In this document: one piece after another, positions 1 to 11,272 of the stretch | Position numbering within the stretch: the stretch's first letter is position 1 | How the letters are laid out: each line of letters opens with the position of its first letter | NCBI GenBank assembly: GCA_963556695.1 | Contig: CAUWAG010000020.1 | Location: 4,402,001 to 4,466,000 of the forward strand | Source: Anthostomella pinea | Taxonomy: Eukaryota > Ascomycota > Sordariomycetes > Xylariales > Xylariaceae | Direction of reading: 5' to 3' | DNA: 64,000 bases | Program-made: the position numbers and the translations under genes | Notes under the pieces: generated by a model | What the model was told of the DNA's origin: nothing | Seen by the model: the letters and a program-made list of their open reading frames with translations, nothing else | Databases searched by the model: none

Positions 1-380
1 CTCAGCAAATCATCATTACATGGCGACTATTTCGTCTTCTTACCTCGTGTGAATCTGACCACTTTTTGGTCATCCCGCCTCCGTCTTCGCACCGAGACTG
101 AACTGAACGTCGTGGCCTATTCCCGCTGCTTCATTTCCGGGAATAACTTATCAGCGTTTCCTCCCACATCACGTCGCAAGGGCCGCAGCGCCTCACAAGA
201 GTGCGAGTCAACCTCGTCGCACATGCTGACTAGAAAATACTTTCGGCGAAGCTTGCCGGACTCGGGCAAGGCCAGACGACCTGTCACCGACGCTGTGCCG
301 CCGGCATGCTCGTCACTTTTTGCACTGTCATCTCATCAGCTTGCTCCTGGACAACGCTCTCGATGCAATTTCAGCAATTT

Positions 381-401
381 CAGCAGCAGCAGCAGCAGCA
401 G
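381..401. repeat. (CAG)7 trinucleotide run
   Basis: Seven perfect CAG units, immediately followed by CAC. It lies outside any gene I can support. It could be a poly-Gln or poly-Ser tract of a lost gene, or a plain microsatellite. Confidence 0.95.
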
Positions 402-826
402 CACCAAAGCCAGCCAAGGAAGCCCAGCTCCAGGATCGGACTCGACTGCAGGCGCACCAAGATGACAAGTCGGGAAATAATGACTGAACAGACCGCTCAC
501 GCACAACTTGCTCTGGTCTCCAGCACACGGTTTCTACATGCTGCAGGCCAGTACATCTCGCTTGTCTACATGTCGGTCTGACATCAGGGCAACCTTCAAC
601 TGACACGTCTTGACGTTCCAGGGAACACCTGATGTCCCGTCTGAGTCCCAGAGATTAATAACAACCGGGCTTCCAGTTTGGGCAAGCCGCAACCCCAACC
701 TCTGCAGAAGATCCTGACCATATTCGCTATGCGCTGCAGTTTGATATGTTTCGTCCAGCTGTCTAAACCGCAAGTGGATCGGCTACGCAACTTCTCCTCA
801 ATTTATGCATATCGGCCTATAAATGA

Positions 827-1770
827 TTGCTACGTCGCCCAGCCCGCTCGTGTCGAGCCTCCATCCTGCCCAAGCAACAACTTGCTATACCAAGCTCCAG
901 CTATACACACAGCAACACGTCACGCTCTCTCAAAATAGTCGAGATCTTAGTTGACAAGATCCAAAAGATAATCTCATCCTTTGAGGCTGAGCGGCTGATT
1001 TTAGCTCAAGGATCAGAAGCGGAGGAATGCTTCTCGAACGTAGCCATGGATTCTGTAGGAGTCGACTACTGCCTATGATCCTGCAGTGGAATTCGAGGTC
1101 TGACCTATCAACTTCCAAGTCAATCTTCACAAACAGCCGCGGCCTCACAAAGGTCACAAGTAATTCCAAACGGCCACCGCTTGTGTGCTTGCGCTTGTGA
1201 CGCGGTAATATTTTCGAAGACAAGCCTGTGGTGGTCACGAACTGTTACCACACGTATTGTGGCGGTATGATGTACTGGGGTGTGGTGGCATCCCCCGGCC
1301 TTTTCGGGATTTGCTCGAGTCATGTCCTGCTCACCGCTGACCACGAGCAAGTCGACCGAAGTGAGTGTGTGGAACACAGACCGTACGTTTCCGCACTCCA
1401 GACTTTCACACGACTCGTTCGTGAACTGTCTTTGCCCTGCACAGTTAGTTGCCTTCAGCCCTGGATCCGATCCAAGCTGCATTGCCTTTGGGTAAACATC
1501 GTAGACATCGAATCTGCCAAGGGCTTCAGGGCCGATTATCCTTCTAATAAGGGTTCATCGGGATTTGACTAGGCCCTGCAGGCGTTGATCCAGCATACGA
1601 GGTAGCCTGTGCTTTTCCGTCTATGGAAAACCACTCTGAAGCCATCGGCAGGCTTCCAGACCGTACCTATTGGCAGAGCCAAACCCAAAACAACAACGTC
1701 GGTCTGCTGAAGGATGTCGGAATTTCTCCGACAGATCTTGACAAACTACCGGCAGGCAGGATCCGTTAGA
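827..1770 (+). pseudogene. Possible decayed WD40-like coding region
   Basis: No frame is open throughout, but successive segments in different frames read like protein. 827-1078 contains a helical stretch (VDKIQKIISSFEAERL). 1280-1495 carries WD40-like phrases, 'TEVSVWNT' and 'LVAFSPGSDPSCIAFG', and an overlapping frame continues with 'NIVDIESAKG'. About 1573-1767 reads on for over 60 codons to a TAG. WD40 blades in fungal NLR-type proteins have the pattern VAFSPDGxxIASG...VxIWD, which these phrases resemble. A relic with several frameshifts is the simplest reading, but chance similarity cannot be excluded. Confidence 0.25.
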
Positions 1771-3486
1771 GGCAACGTCGGTTGAGACTATCCGATACTA
1801 TCAGGCTTCAGTGGAGGAACAGGCTTGATCCTGTTAACGCAAATTTGTCGGTTCGTTCTCCGCAAACATCCGCTGAGGATGGCGTCTTGGTATCTTCGAT
1901 GTTGTTGATGCTTTTTATATCCATCACGCGTCAGATCCTCCGCTGCTACCAGCGCGTCAAACTGAATCAAGGGTCTCCTTGCGAGCTCGCCGGAGGTTCA
2001 CGTAACAAAACACGGTGGTCGTAACGATTCAGCGATATCCTCACGATGTCTCATTCGTCTCGGGTGTGTGTAGTGTTGACCATTACGGCAAGTTGCGTCG
2101 GGCAATCACCGACAGACAATCGGCCGCACATCGTCGCAGGACTGACGATCTCAGACTACGAAAAGGCAGAAAGCAAAGCCCGGAAGCAGCTAACAAGGTT
2201 CTCAGTGACAGCCGCCCAGGAAAACGTGAAACGGCATACTCTGTTCCACAGTTTCCTGCCTGCCGGCCGGTTGACTGCTCCGCATAACAATAATGATTAG
2301 ACGCGCTGGCAGGCACGCTGGGACAGCATCCACGTTCCGAATTATCTACCGGGAGGTGGAGATATCTCCCCTGCCTGCCCTCTCCTACCTCGCGTTACAC
2401 GTACGATGCTTTGTATACAGCTGAAGAAGCAGAACCAAAAGCAGAACCTCTAACCCGACCGGGATAGCGCGCAGTTGATGCTACTGTACGACATCAATCA
2501 CATCACATGAGCACCATCCAATGTCCATCCCAGCCATATGTGTAAGCCCTTGTGTTCAGCCGGAGGAATGTCCGTACGTATCAAGCTTTCGTCCCGGCAT
2601 TTGCCTGCCGGAAGTTCAGGGTCCAGGCGTGGGATTCATCATGCTGCCTGTCGTGTGTATTGGTGTGTTGTGCCTGCGGCGGCGTATGCGAGCTGAGCTG
2701 GCCTGGCCTGGCCTGACCTGACGCTATTATCAACCAAGGGACCGTGTGCCGAACCCCTCGCTACCTGATGACAGCATGAGGACTGCCTGTCCTTGACGTC
2801 TCTATGCAGGTTCCTGCACCCATGTTGCCCAACACACACAGGTAGCTCGCTGTCAGATCGCGTTACCTGAACCCGCGAACTGCCTCGTTATTGGGCCGTG
2901 GCCGGGCTATCGTCAGGTGCGCCTGGTGTCCCAGGTGATTCCTTGGGTTTCTACACGGTAGTCTTTCCGTCTATCTGTGTGTGTGCGTCTGCCTCACTCT
3001 CTGCCCGCTGGCGTGCCCCTCACCGTCCATCTCATCCGGGATCTGGGATCCATACTCGCATATATACTAGTATACGCAATAGCCCGGCCACGCATATCCC
3101 ATCCCGGACTCGCGAATTGTTGGAAACGGGGCTAGCGAGCTTGGACTGGGGCCGACTCGGCGCATCTCGGGGCGGCGGGCTCTGTCTAGTTTGGTGGTTT
3201 GGATGGGTGGGTCGGGTGTCGGGTAGCCGCCTTTCAAAATTCAGACTGTGTGTCTACGGTAGACGGACAGACCTGACGATGCATCGTGAAAACGAAACGG
3301 TTCGTGGGCGGGTGTCTGTGCTTGACGATGTAGAGATACTTCTTGTCTGTGCGAAATGGCCTTGCGCGGCCGGCGGCTCGCTCGTCAGAACAGAGGAATC
3401 CCTTCCTGCTCCTCGCGACTCTAGCTGTGTTGGGATCGCGGCCGCGGTTTGGCTCAACAGTTCTGATGAGTGAGATGTTTGTCATG

Positions 3487-3506
3487 TGCTGCTGCTGCTG
3501 CTGCTG
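3487..3506. repeat. (TGC)n trinucleotide run
   Basis: Nearly seven TGC units in noncoding sequence. Confidence 0.9.
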
Positions 3507-5602
3507 ACTGGGAAGGCCTTGGTGCGGGATGCGGTGAGTGCGAGTTTCTGTGTTGCTGCTTGCTTGTTAGCATAACTAGTGGCGGAGGTCGCCGGCAGGC
3601 AGCAGGATAACTTCGAGAGGGGAGATGATAGATCGTAGCTTGTCATTATTATTCTTGTTGTTTTCGTGGTCTTTGATATTCCCAGTTGTTCTTGTGGTTG
3701 TCATGCCTATTCAGCCGCAAAACCTAGACTCCCCACAAGGCAGGACGGCTGATTATGGGGAGCCCTCAAGATGTGTCTTCTGTCTCCAGTCTCCAGAAGC
3801 TGTGCCGACAAAACGGGAGCTGGAGATGGTTATGTATGGAGATGGTGCGGTAGTGTGCTGGTAGTAGATAGCTCTGGTCTTGTCTCCTCTCTTTGCTGTG
3901 TCGTCCCCATATGCCCCCATACCCGTCGGTTCTCCCGCCCCATGACTCCATCATCAGAGCCGCTGTCGAAGCTTGATATTTGGGGAAAGCGGGTTCTTTT
4001 TCTGACGGTCGCTTCTGGGGAACACGGGAAGAAGGGGGTCGAAAGCACGAGTGATGCGGGTTTTTATGAATCGCTTTTGTCTTCGCGGGTCCCCGTCTTC
4101 TCCACTGGTAAGCTGGTGTGCGAGACTACTTGACTCTTGACTCTTCTGTCCATCCGGCTTTTGTCGTAATTCCAACTCTATTTACAATGCTTGTACTTGG
4201 GAAGCCGGAGCTCATCGTGACTGTTTCATTTTGTTGTTTTCTCTTGCGCGCTATTCGCTCTCCGAGCTTAGGATCGACTCGAGACGAACGCACTGCCGAG
4301 ACTGTGTAGCCGTACGGTTTTCCCGAACCGCATTTAGTCGAAGAGACATCTACCAGTCTTGTGATTCTTTGTGACGCCCGATGTCCACGCGGTATTCGCT
4401 GGGAGCTTGGCCCCATCAACTCGAAGATTACCTCGCTGGGAACCTGTAGCTAAGATAGCCAGACGCGCTTTCCGACGGAACGATGTACGATTCCACGACC
4501 ATTCTCGAGCCTCGAGCTAGTTGCACAAACGTCGGGTACATGGTTGGATACTACACGGATATCACAGTACTTTTGGACTTGATACAACGGATCACTGTCT
4601 CTAAGCCGGAAGGGAGATCTTGGTTTGGTATGCAAAGTGCGAGACGGTCGAGCGGGAAAAGGGGGTTTACAAACACATATAGAAGATGCGCATGATAGGA
4701 ATGAAAGCAACGACACAAGAATAGGGCTCTATACCATCAGAAAGCTTGCAATCAGTTTCCAATGGTTGGTTGCCGTCCTGCGGCTTCAGCAAGACGAAGA
4801 GAATATGATCAAGACAAGGACTCTGGTCCAAGTGGCTCTGCCTGCACCCTTTACGGATCTGTTTCAACACGATCCTAGCGAAGAGAACAAGCATAGGGAA
4901 ATCAAAAGAACTGGACTGCATATTTGCAACCATTGCATCGTCTTAACATGCTGGACTCTTGAAGCTGGGCACCGCGAGGGCTTGTTCATCGACAAGAAGG
5001 TGGCCGTACTAGGGAACTTGAGCTGATTTCTCACCCTCTCCATGTTGCTATACGGGTATAAGGGTATCCCAAAGGCAAGAGCTTCGAGATGCACCATTGT
5101 AGCAGACGAGCCAGTTCAATAGCCAAGGTGACACAGTCTTCTTCCAGCTCTCGAGACCGTGTGGTTTGCTCACGAGTCCACGACGCGGACGGCGAACCTA
5201 ACTATTTGCCTGCGGCATTTTGTACTACTCTAAGACGTAGCGTATAACAAAACAGGTTGTTTCTTGAGCGCTTGGATCACGATGGACTTACACTTCAGAG
5301 CATGCTCAGCCATACATTTTTTACTTTGACCATCCAGTTCAGCGTGATCGCTGACTACTGGGCTTATGCAATGATGACTTCGTGATGCTCGGATATTGTG
5401 ATATGCAAAGAGCGAGATTAGTCGCAGCCACACCAGCTGAAACTGGCACCCCTGCAGCTTAGCCACCGTGGAATTTCTTCTCTCGGATTAACCCCAAAAA
5501 TTCAATGATCGCGCTGGAGCTCGCGATCCATCAATTGAAGATACCTCCTTGGTGATCTGCTTGAGCTGTGTAACTACTGCCACGGGTGGCATCATCTCAT
5601 TA

Positions 5603-6545
5603 ATGGCGACACCGACATCAATCCGGCCTGTAATAGGCCGGACTATCAATTACACGCGGTTATTTTCCAACGCCAACATATCCTCCCTCGCCATCCTCCC
5701 AACAGCAAGCTCTGTGCAGAGCCGCTGCCCCTTCTCGACAACGCCCGAGCGAAGCATGCGGCGGCCACGGCGCGACGGCAACCGGCTGCGCGGACTGAGC
5801 AGCATATACCGGTCGGGCCCGCGGTTCCGCATGAACATAGACAAGTCGGAGGTACCGCAGCCGGCGGACTTCAAGCCTGAGATCAAGGTCGACCCGAACC
5901 ACGGGCTGTGGGACTTCTTCTACGACCAGGAAAACCTGCTGCTGAAGCCCGACGAGGAGGCCGACCACGGCCGTGGGTGGAGTGTCGAGGAGCTGCGCCA
6001 TAAGAGCTGGGACGACCTGCACAGGCTGTGGTGGGTGTGCGTCAAGGAGCAGAACCGCATCGCCACGGCGCGCAAGGAGAGGAGCCGCATGCAGCTGAAG
6101 ACCGGCACGGAAGAGACGGCTGAGAGGCTGGCAGAGGTAAGTTTCTGGTGCTGAAACATACCAGTATGGTATACCGTCTCGTTCGAGCTAACTGATGTGA
6201 CGTGGATAGGTCCGCAAGACCATGAAGGCAATCAAGCACACCCTGACCGAGCGGTACTACCTATGGGAGGATGCGAGGAAGCTGGGTGAAGCAGACCCCG
6301 AGGTCAATCTCAGTGCTATAGGAAACGCCTACACCCCAAGCGATTATCTGGACCCGGCGATGTATGAAAGTGCCCCTGAGCAGGTTGAGGCTGGCGAAGG
6401 GACACGGCAACAGATAGCTGGAGGAGGCGCAGAGGCGGAACCGTTGACAGAGCCTTCAACGACACAGCCCCAAGGGGTCGACCCGTCCACCATGCCGCCG
6501 AAAGATACCGACAGCCCCCAGTCACCAGCGAGGCCCCTGGGATAG
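5603..6545 (+). CDS. MRPL4: Mitochondrial large-subunit ribosomal protein uL29m (MRPL4/MRP-L47 family)
   Basis: Structural protein of the mitochondrial large ribosomal subunit, located near the exit tunnel. Exons are 5603..6136 and 6210..6545, giving 289 aa. The 73-bp intron has a GTAAGT donor, a CTAAC branch site and a TAG acceptor, and the junction is in phase. The first roughly 50 residues are basic and Ser/Thr-rich with few acidic residues, like a mitochondrial presequence. The family core follows: 'RGLSSIYRSGPRF', 'HGLWDFFYDQ', 'WSVEELRHKSWDDLHRLWW', 'KEQNRIAT', then 'VRKTMKAIKHTLTERYY'. The C-terminus (about 220-289) is a Pro/Gln/Thr-rich tail without recognisable domains. I chose the ATG at 5603 because the open frame upstream has no ATG. 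It ends 600 bp before GDI1 on the same strand; the genes are not functionally linked. Confidence 0.93.
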
Positions 6546-7144
6546 ATGATCAATGGGTCACATGTACATTCTGCTTGGAGCGAGGTCAAAGCGCGGCTCC
6601 AATGTCGAAAGACCAGCTGTTACGATATAGATAGAAAGATGCTCCCAGACATCAGAGCTATGTAAATACAATAATTATACTCGGGCCTATTGGTATCGCC
6701 ACACTCAGAGCTTAGGGGCTATATGCCATGTTGTATGATCTCATAACCTGATCCCGTTAACAAAGGCAACCCTTGAAAACGAATTAAGTGCAACACACAA
6801 AGCAGCAAAGGCTGTTACTGTTAATCCGCCCTTGACATTGATATGTCGAGAGAGGTCCAGGGGTTGCCAGATAGCAAGAGCTGCTGCTTGCTGGCTGCAT
6901 GATGACGGCGGACGGCGGGCGACGGACTGCGGGGGGCCCGGCGCTCATTGGTCGCAGCTTTTGGGGTCAGTACCGGTAGGTAGCATTTCGAGGCTCGCAA
7001 CCAGAAACACCAAATATCCACCACCACCACCACAATCTGCCGCCTGTCTCCTCTCACCGATACTCTTCTTTGCTGCTTGACCTGGAGTCAATTCTCTACC
7101 TCCCCATTTCCTACGAGAAACACACTGCCTAGTAACCGCCCACC
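6546..7144. promoter_or_regulatory. MRPL4-GDI1 intergenic region with CCA-rich and CT-rich GDI1 leader
   Basis: It must hold the 3' end of MRPL4 and the GDI1 promoter. Just upstream of GDI1 is a CCACCACCACCACCACAA tract (about 7017-7034) followed by a CT-rich stretch (about 7040-7080), as is common in leaders of highly expressed fungal genes. No specific factor site is claimed. Confidence 0.45.
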
Positions 7145-9039
7145 ATGGACGAGATCGCCAAAGAGTACGATGTCGTTGTCCTGGGCACCGGTATGGCCCC
7201 CTCTATGCCCCGCAATCTGATATCCGTCCTGTTGTCTGTCGTGAAGCTCCCGAGACCCTGACGTGCCACAGGTTTGACCGAGTGTATCCTCTCTGGGTAT
7301 GCAAACAGCCGATCGACTCATCGTTCGTATTTACTGATGGCTATCCTGCAGTGTCCTGAGTGTCAAGGGCAAGAAGGTGCTGCACATCGACCGAAATGAC
7401 CACTATGGAGGGTGCGTATCTACACAGCTCATTTTGGCCCCCCTTTCCAGTCCGTTCACTCCCCAGTAGCAGCTATTGTGATGCTAACGCAACTTCTGCT
7501 ACAGAGAGGCTGCCTCCGTAAACCTCGAGACGGTACATACCTACCCCCGTAGCCCTCCTGACCGGAACCTACGACCCCGCCTATAACTGACAACTGACCA
7601 CCGATCGATACAGCTGTTCAAGAAGTACGGCAACTACGCACAGGGTGATGAGCCATGGAAGAAGTACGGCCGGGCCAACGACTGGAATATCGACCTGGTG
7701 CCCAAGCTCCTGATGTCGTCTGGCGAACTGACCAACATCCTCGTGTCCACCGACGTCACCCGCTACCTCGAGTTCAAGCAGGTCGCCGGCAGCTACGTCC
7801 AACAGAGCTCCGGCCCCAAGGCCACCATCGCCAAGGTACCCGCCGATGCCGGCGAGGCCCTGAAGTCGCCCCTCATGGGCATCTTTGAGAAGCGCCGCAT
7901 GAAGAGCTTCATCGAATGGGTTGGCACTTTCGACCACAACGATCCCGCTACACACAAGGGTGAGTGATACAAATGGGTTATCAGAGGCGTCAATAGGGGC
8001 TGTACAAGATGCTTGTGATCTGACTTCTTCATGGTTAGGTTTCGACTTGAGCAAATGCACCATGAAGGAGGTCTACGACAAGTTCGGTCTGGAGGCGGGT
8101 ACTCGGGACTTCATCGGCCATGCTATGGCCCTGTACCTGACCGACAGCCACATCGACGCGCCAGGCCAAGCTCCTGAGGCCATTGAGCGTATCCGCTTGT
8201 ACGGAAACTCTGTGTCAAGATACGGCAAGTCGCCGTACATCTACCCTCTGTACGGTCTGGGCGAGCTGCCCCAGGGTTTCGCCCGTCTCTCGGCTATCTA
8301 CGGTGGTACCTACATGCTCAACACGCAAGTGGACGAGATTCAATACGAAGGAGACAAGGCCGTGGGCATCAAGGCAACAATGACCGGCATCGAGCCCGAG
8401 ATGAAGTTTGAAACCAAGGCCAAGATGATCTTGGGTGACCCGTCGTACTTCCCCGACAAGGTAAAAGTTGTTGGACATGTCCTCAAGGCTATCTGCGTGC
8501 TCAAGCACCCCCTGGCTGGCACGAACGAGAACGATTCTTGCCAGTTGATCATCCCCCAGTCCCAGGTTGGGCGTAAGAACGGTGAGTGCTAGATAAGGGG
8601 TCCCTGGATGGGGGTGAAGCTAACGTAAGATCAGATATCTACGTCGCCTGCGTCTCCTCGGCGCACAATGTGTGCCCCAAGGGATATTACATCGCCATCG
8701 TATCTACCATCGCTGAGTCATCTGCCAACCATCACTTGGAGCTGCAACCTGGTCTGGACCGTCTGGGAAGGATCGAGGAGCAATTCATGGTAAGAGAACA
8801 TCCATCAAGTTGCGATGTTTTATACACCATACTGATTGAGTCAATAGGGCGCCCCTATCCCGCTTTACGAGCCCATCACAGACGGCAAAAAAGAGAACAT
8901 CTTCATTTCGAAGAGCTACGATGCTACATCGCACTTCGAGACCACCACGGATGATGTCAAGGATATCTATGCACGCTGCACCGGCGAGGAGCTGAAGGTT
9001 GAGGGATTGAGAGAAGGACTGCAGGTTTCTGAGTTGTGA
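7145..9039 (+). CDS. GDI1: Rab GDP-dissociation inhibitor (GDI)
   Basis: GDI extracts prenylated, GDP-bound Rab GTPases (Sec4/Ypt1 type) from membranes and recycles them through the cytosol for vesicle traffic. Eight exons join in phase: 7145..7190, 7272..7296, 7352..7411, 7505..7532, 7614..7959, 8039..8581, 8635..8789, 8848..9039. The product is 464 aa, normal for the family. The N-terminal Rossmann-like motif 'VVLGTGLTECILSG' is rebuilt only when exons 1-3 are joined, and 'HIDRNDHYGGEAASVN' follows across exons 3-4. Further family segments are 'GNYAQGDEPWKKYGRANDW', 'YPLYGLGELPQGFARLSA' and 'GGTYMLN'. All donors are GT (GTATG, GTGCGT, GTGAGT, GTAAGA) and all acceptors AG; several introns have GCTAAC branch sites. 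Exons 2 and 4 are only 25 and 28 nt. The start ATG has a good context (CCACCATGG). The reading frame is intact. Confidence 0.96.
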
Positions 9040-9663
9040 ACTGATAAGTAACCATTGGTAGCTCGGAGGAAGAAAACCACATAGGGGCGTAGACCGGGTG
9101 AGAAGTCGGTTATCTTATTGTGGAGGTACAAACTGAAACAGAAACACGGGTCGGTGCTTCGATGGTAACAGACCGGATCGGAGAAGACAATACCAAGTGC
9201 ACACGAAGATAGGACTGTAGTTGAAAGTACGTTTTGGCACGAAAGTAGCTTATGGTAATAGCTAGTGTTCATATGAGTGTTGCTGATGAAATGCTTGGAT
9301 TTGCCTCTCTCTAGGCTGTGCAATAGTTGCTGTAACCCTACTTGACCTCAGGGGGCCGACTCTACGATTCAGGGGTGCGTGTTAGCATCACTCGTCTCAA
9401 CAAACCCCTTTCGTCGGCCAGGTATACAAGGAGTTTCTCCTGGGCTTATCCAGTCCGCAAGCCGCATCTGATTGTCTACTTCCAGGGGCGTATTGATTAA
9501 GTTGGTTGATTGCAGTCTTTGACAGCTATGGGAAGCTGCGTAGCAGCGAGTCCACCAAAGTCTCAAGGACGATGTGACTAGCAAGCGGTCCGCGATGTGT
9601 ATGCTAGCTACATACATTGGTGGCTACCGAAGCCGACCTGTTCAAACCTCAGTCAGGGCGAGG

Positions 9664-9690
9664 GATTGATTGATTGATTGATTTTATTTA
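9664..9690. repeat. (GATT)n tract, possible SINE-type tail
   Basis: GATTGATTGATTGATT followed by TTATTTATCG. In reverse orientation it reads as a (TCAA)n-like tail, similar to the (TCAA)n end of the repeat near 59.7 kb. Confidence 0.7.
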
Positions 9691-10129
9691 TCGTGGGTGC
9701 AGTCCCTCAACAGGGCAAACCACGCCTCCCAGAGCCATTGCATCGCAAGGTTGTAGAGGTGTCAGTCTAGATACATTCAGATCCGCGCACGAGCCCATCC
9801 TCGCTGTAGCGGTACCAACCTGAAGTGACCAGATGGTTTTAGTCAATATCCAAGCATGATTCCGTCAGAAAAACCTCCTGTCCAGTGACAAAGCGACCTA
9901 GTGGACCTCAGTCCTCTGGTGTACATATCGTTCCAGTAGCCGTTTGATATATGTCGTATTTGTGGATGAAGCAGGTGTTTATTATCTGCTGGCGAGGGAA
10001 ACCACAAGGGGAAAAACCTCGCAGGAGTGGGTATTATGGAGACAAGCTGCTTGGCTATCGGGCTCTGCGATAATGGGGCCTCTCCACTGTCGTGTACTGG
10101 TTGTCGACTCGCACAAGCCGGGTCAGAAA

Positions 10130-10220
10130 GGGGGCCGTAGCAGGATTCGAACCCACTTGTTCTCAGTCAGGGCGAGGGTATCAGGGTTTCCAGTGTATTC
10201 CATTTAGCACTATTAGGTTC
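10130..10220 (-). repeat. tRNA-like/SINE-like fragment with a Pol III B box
   Basis: On the minus strand GGGTTCGAATCC (about 10142-10153) fits the tRNA T-arm/B-box consensus. It sits in a possible T-stem, GTGGG/CCTGC. About 60 nt upstream in that orientation is TAGTGCTAAATGG, loosely like an A box. No 5' acceptor strand pairing with TACGGCC is present and no anticodon arm can be folded, so it is not a functional tRNA gene. A tRNA-derived element or tRNA relic is the best reading. Confidence 0.35.
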
Positions 10221-10499
10221 AGCGGGTTCGGTGTCCCTTACCATTGTGTATGCCAGCGTGTGGGAACTGTCGATGAAGTGGTCTTTCTCTGTGCTATTTT
10301 TTATCTCTAAACTTTACCTTTGGATGAGCCCCCGGGTGGAAGCTGGGAGGTAGCTAGATAGGCAGCCAAGGTCGTGTCGGCATCGTCGTCGATCAGCCTC
10401 GGGGAGCAAAGAATACGACGGGTACTTGAGGCTGGGCCCATGTATCGTCCTGATCTCGAGTTGCCCTGGCAGCCTGGTACTACCATAACCTTTATACCA

Positions 10500-10800
10500 C
10501 CCAGCCGTACGGCCCTCATGACTAACTAGGAGACAAACCAACACACATAACAAGACATATATACGGAAGTAGGTTCTAATCTTACTAGCGCTTGCTTTCG
10601 TTAAACTCCCATTCCGTTTGTCGCCGTTCAAACCATCTCTTAGATAAAATACTAAAAGATCAAAACAATACTTACATACATTCTTAATATTTTACGGGGA
10701 AAAAACTACAACCTTTCCTGTGTTTTATGCTTATACGATTGCTATCCGCCTAGTTATTAATTAAAGAGTATAGATACTCTTTCTTACTAGTGGGGATACT
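10500..10800. other. AT-rich island
   Basis: Clearly richer in A+T than the rest of the window, with TTATTAATTAAAG and similar stretches and no open frame of note. It contains a perfect 9-bp inverted repeat at 10763-10782. It could be an RIP-mutated transposon remnant; that is inference from composition only. Confidence 0.5.
10763..10782. repeat. Perfect inverted repeat, 9-bp arms, 2-bp spacer
   Basis: AAAGAGTAT, spacer AG, ATACTCTTT. It lies in the AT-rich island and could be a hairpin or a transposon end. Function unknown. Confidence 0.85.
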
Positions 10801-11272
10801 GCAGACATACTTGTGGTTGCCCAGCTGAATGCTGCCAGCTGTTAGAAGCGGTTGTGTTGACTGTTGGCCCACACTGTCCGTGGCGTGGTTGAGGTGCTAC
10901 CTACCTCCTTGTGATGCCTTGGAATATCAAGTCGCGTAATTACCTGTACGAGGCGATTTGTTCTACCAACAACTGTGTAGGATGGCACCACGGAAGGGTG
11001 AGCATTCACTGCACGCTCTTTCCGTTGACGGCCTGCCTGGTCGTTTTGTGGTATTATGCACCTGCCACCTCTTCCACTCTGCCGCCTCGTCCCTTCCCTG
11101 GACCCTATCTTGTTCAGTCCTGCATTTTTTGCACTGCTTTATCTTTTCCATTCCCCTCCTCCAACTCGTTCACTCTGCCGCCTCATCCACATTGCCACCT
11201 AGTTCACTTCGCGACCTCTCTGCTCGGGAAAACTTTTTTATTATTCCGATTCAAAGACGAAAGACCTCCACC

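Larger units (their letters stand above)
1..5602. other. Gene-poor left flank with possible decayed coding islands
   Basis: I see no intact gene here. Open frames are short and overlap on both strands. Two stretches read protein-like but are broken: about 534-773 on the minus strand, and about 820-1770 on the plus strand, where WD40-like phrases are split between frames. The rest (about 2.3-5.6 kb) holds only small open frames, a CAG run, a TGC run and pyrimidine-rich stretches that could be untranslated or promoter sequence. A 133-codon frame at 4625-5026 (+) was considered but has no recognisable motif. Confidence 0.6.
9040..11272. other. Repeat-rich, gene-free interval
   Basis: No coding frame could be supported. 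The interval contains a (GATT)n tract at about 9664-9683. A 17-bp sequence, CTCAGTCAGGGCGAGGG, occurs near 9650 and again near 10169. A tRNA-like B box lies near 10140, and an AT-rich island at about 10500-10800. It looks like overlapping remnants of short interspersed elements. The last 350 bp (about 10920-11270) are pyrimidine-rich and probably the leader of the next gene. Confidence 0.6.

Noticed and set aside
2898..3473. 191-codon open frame (+)
   Set aside because: No ATG-proximal motif, odd composition with Trp/Gly/Ser runs, and overlapped by minus-strand frames. Probably noncoding.
10136..10160. tRNA gene suggested by GGTTCGAATCC
   Set aside because: No matching acceptor strand and no anticodon arm in the expected place; kept only as a tRNA-like repeat fragment.
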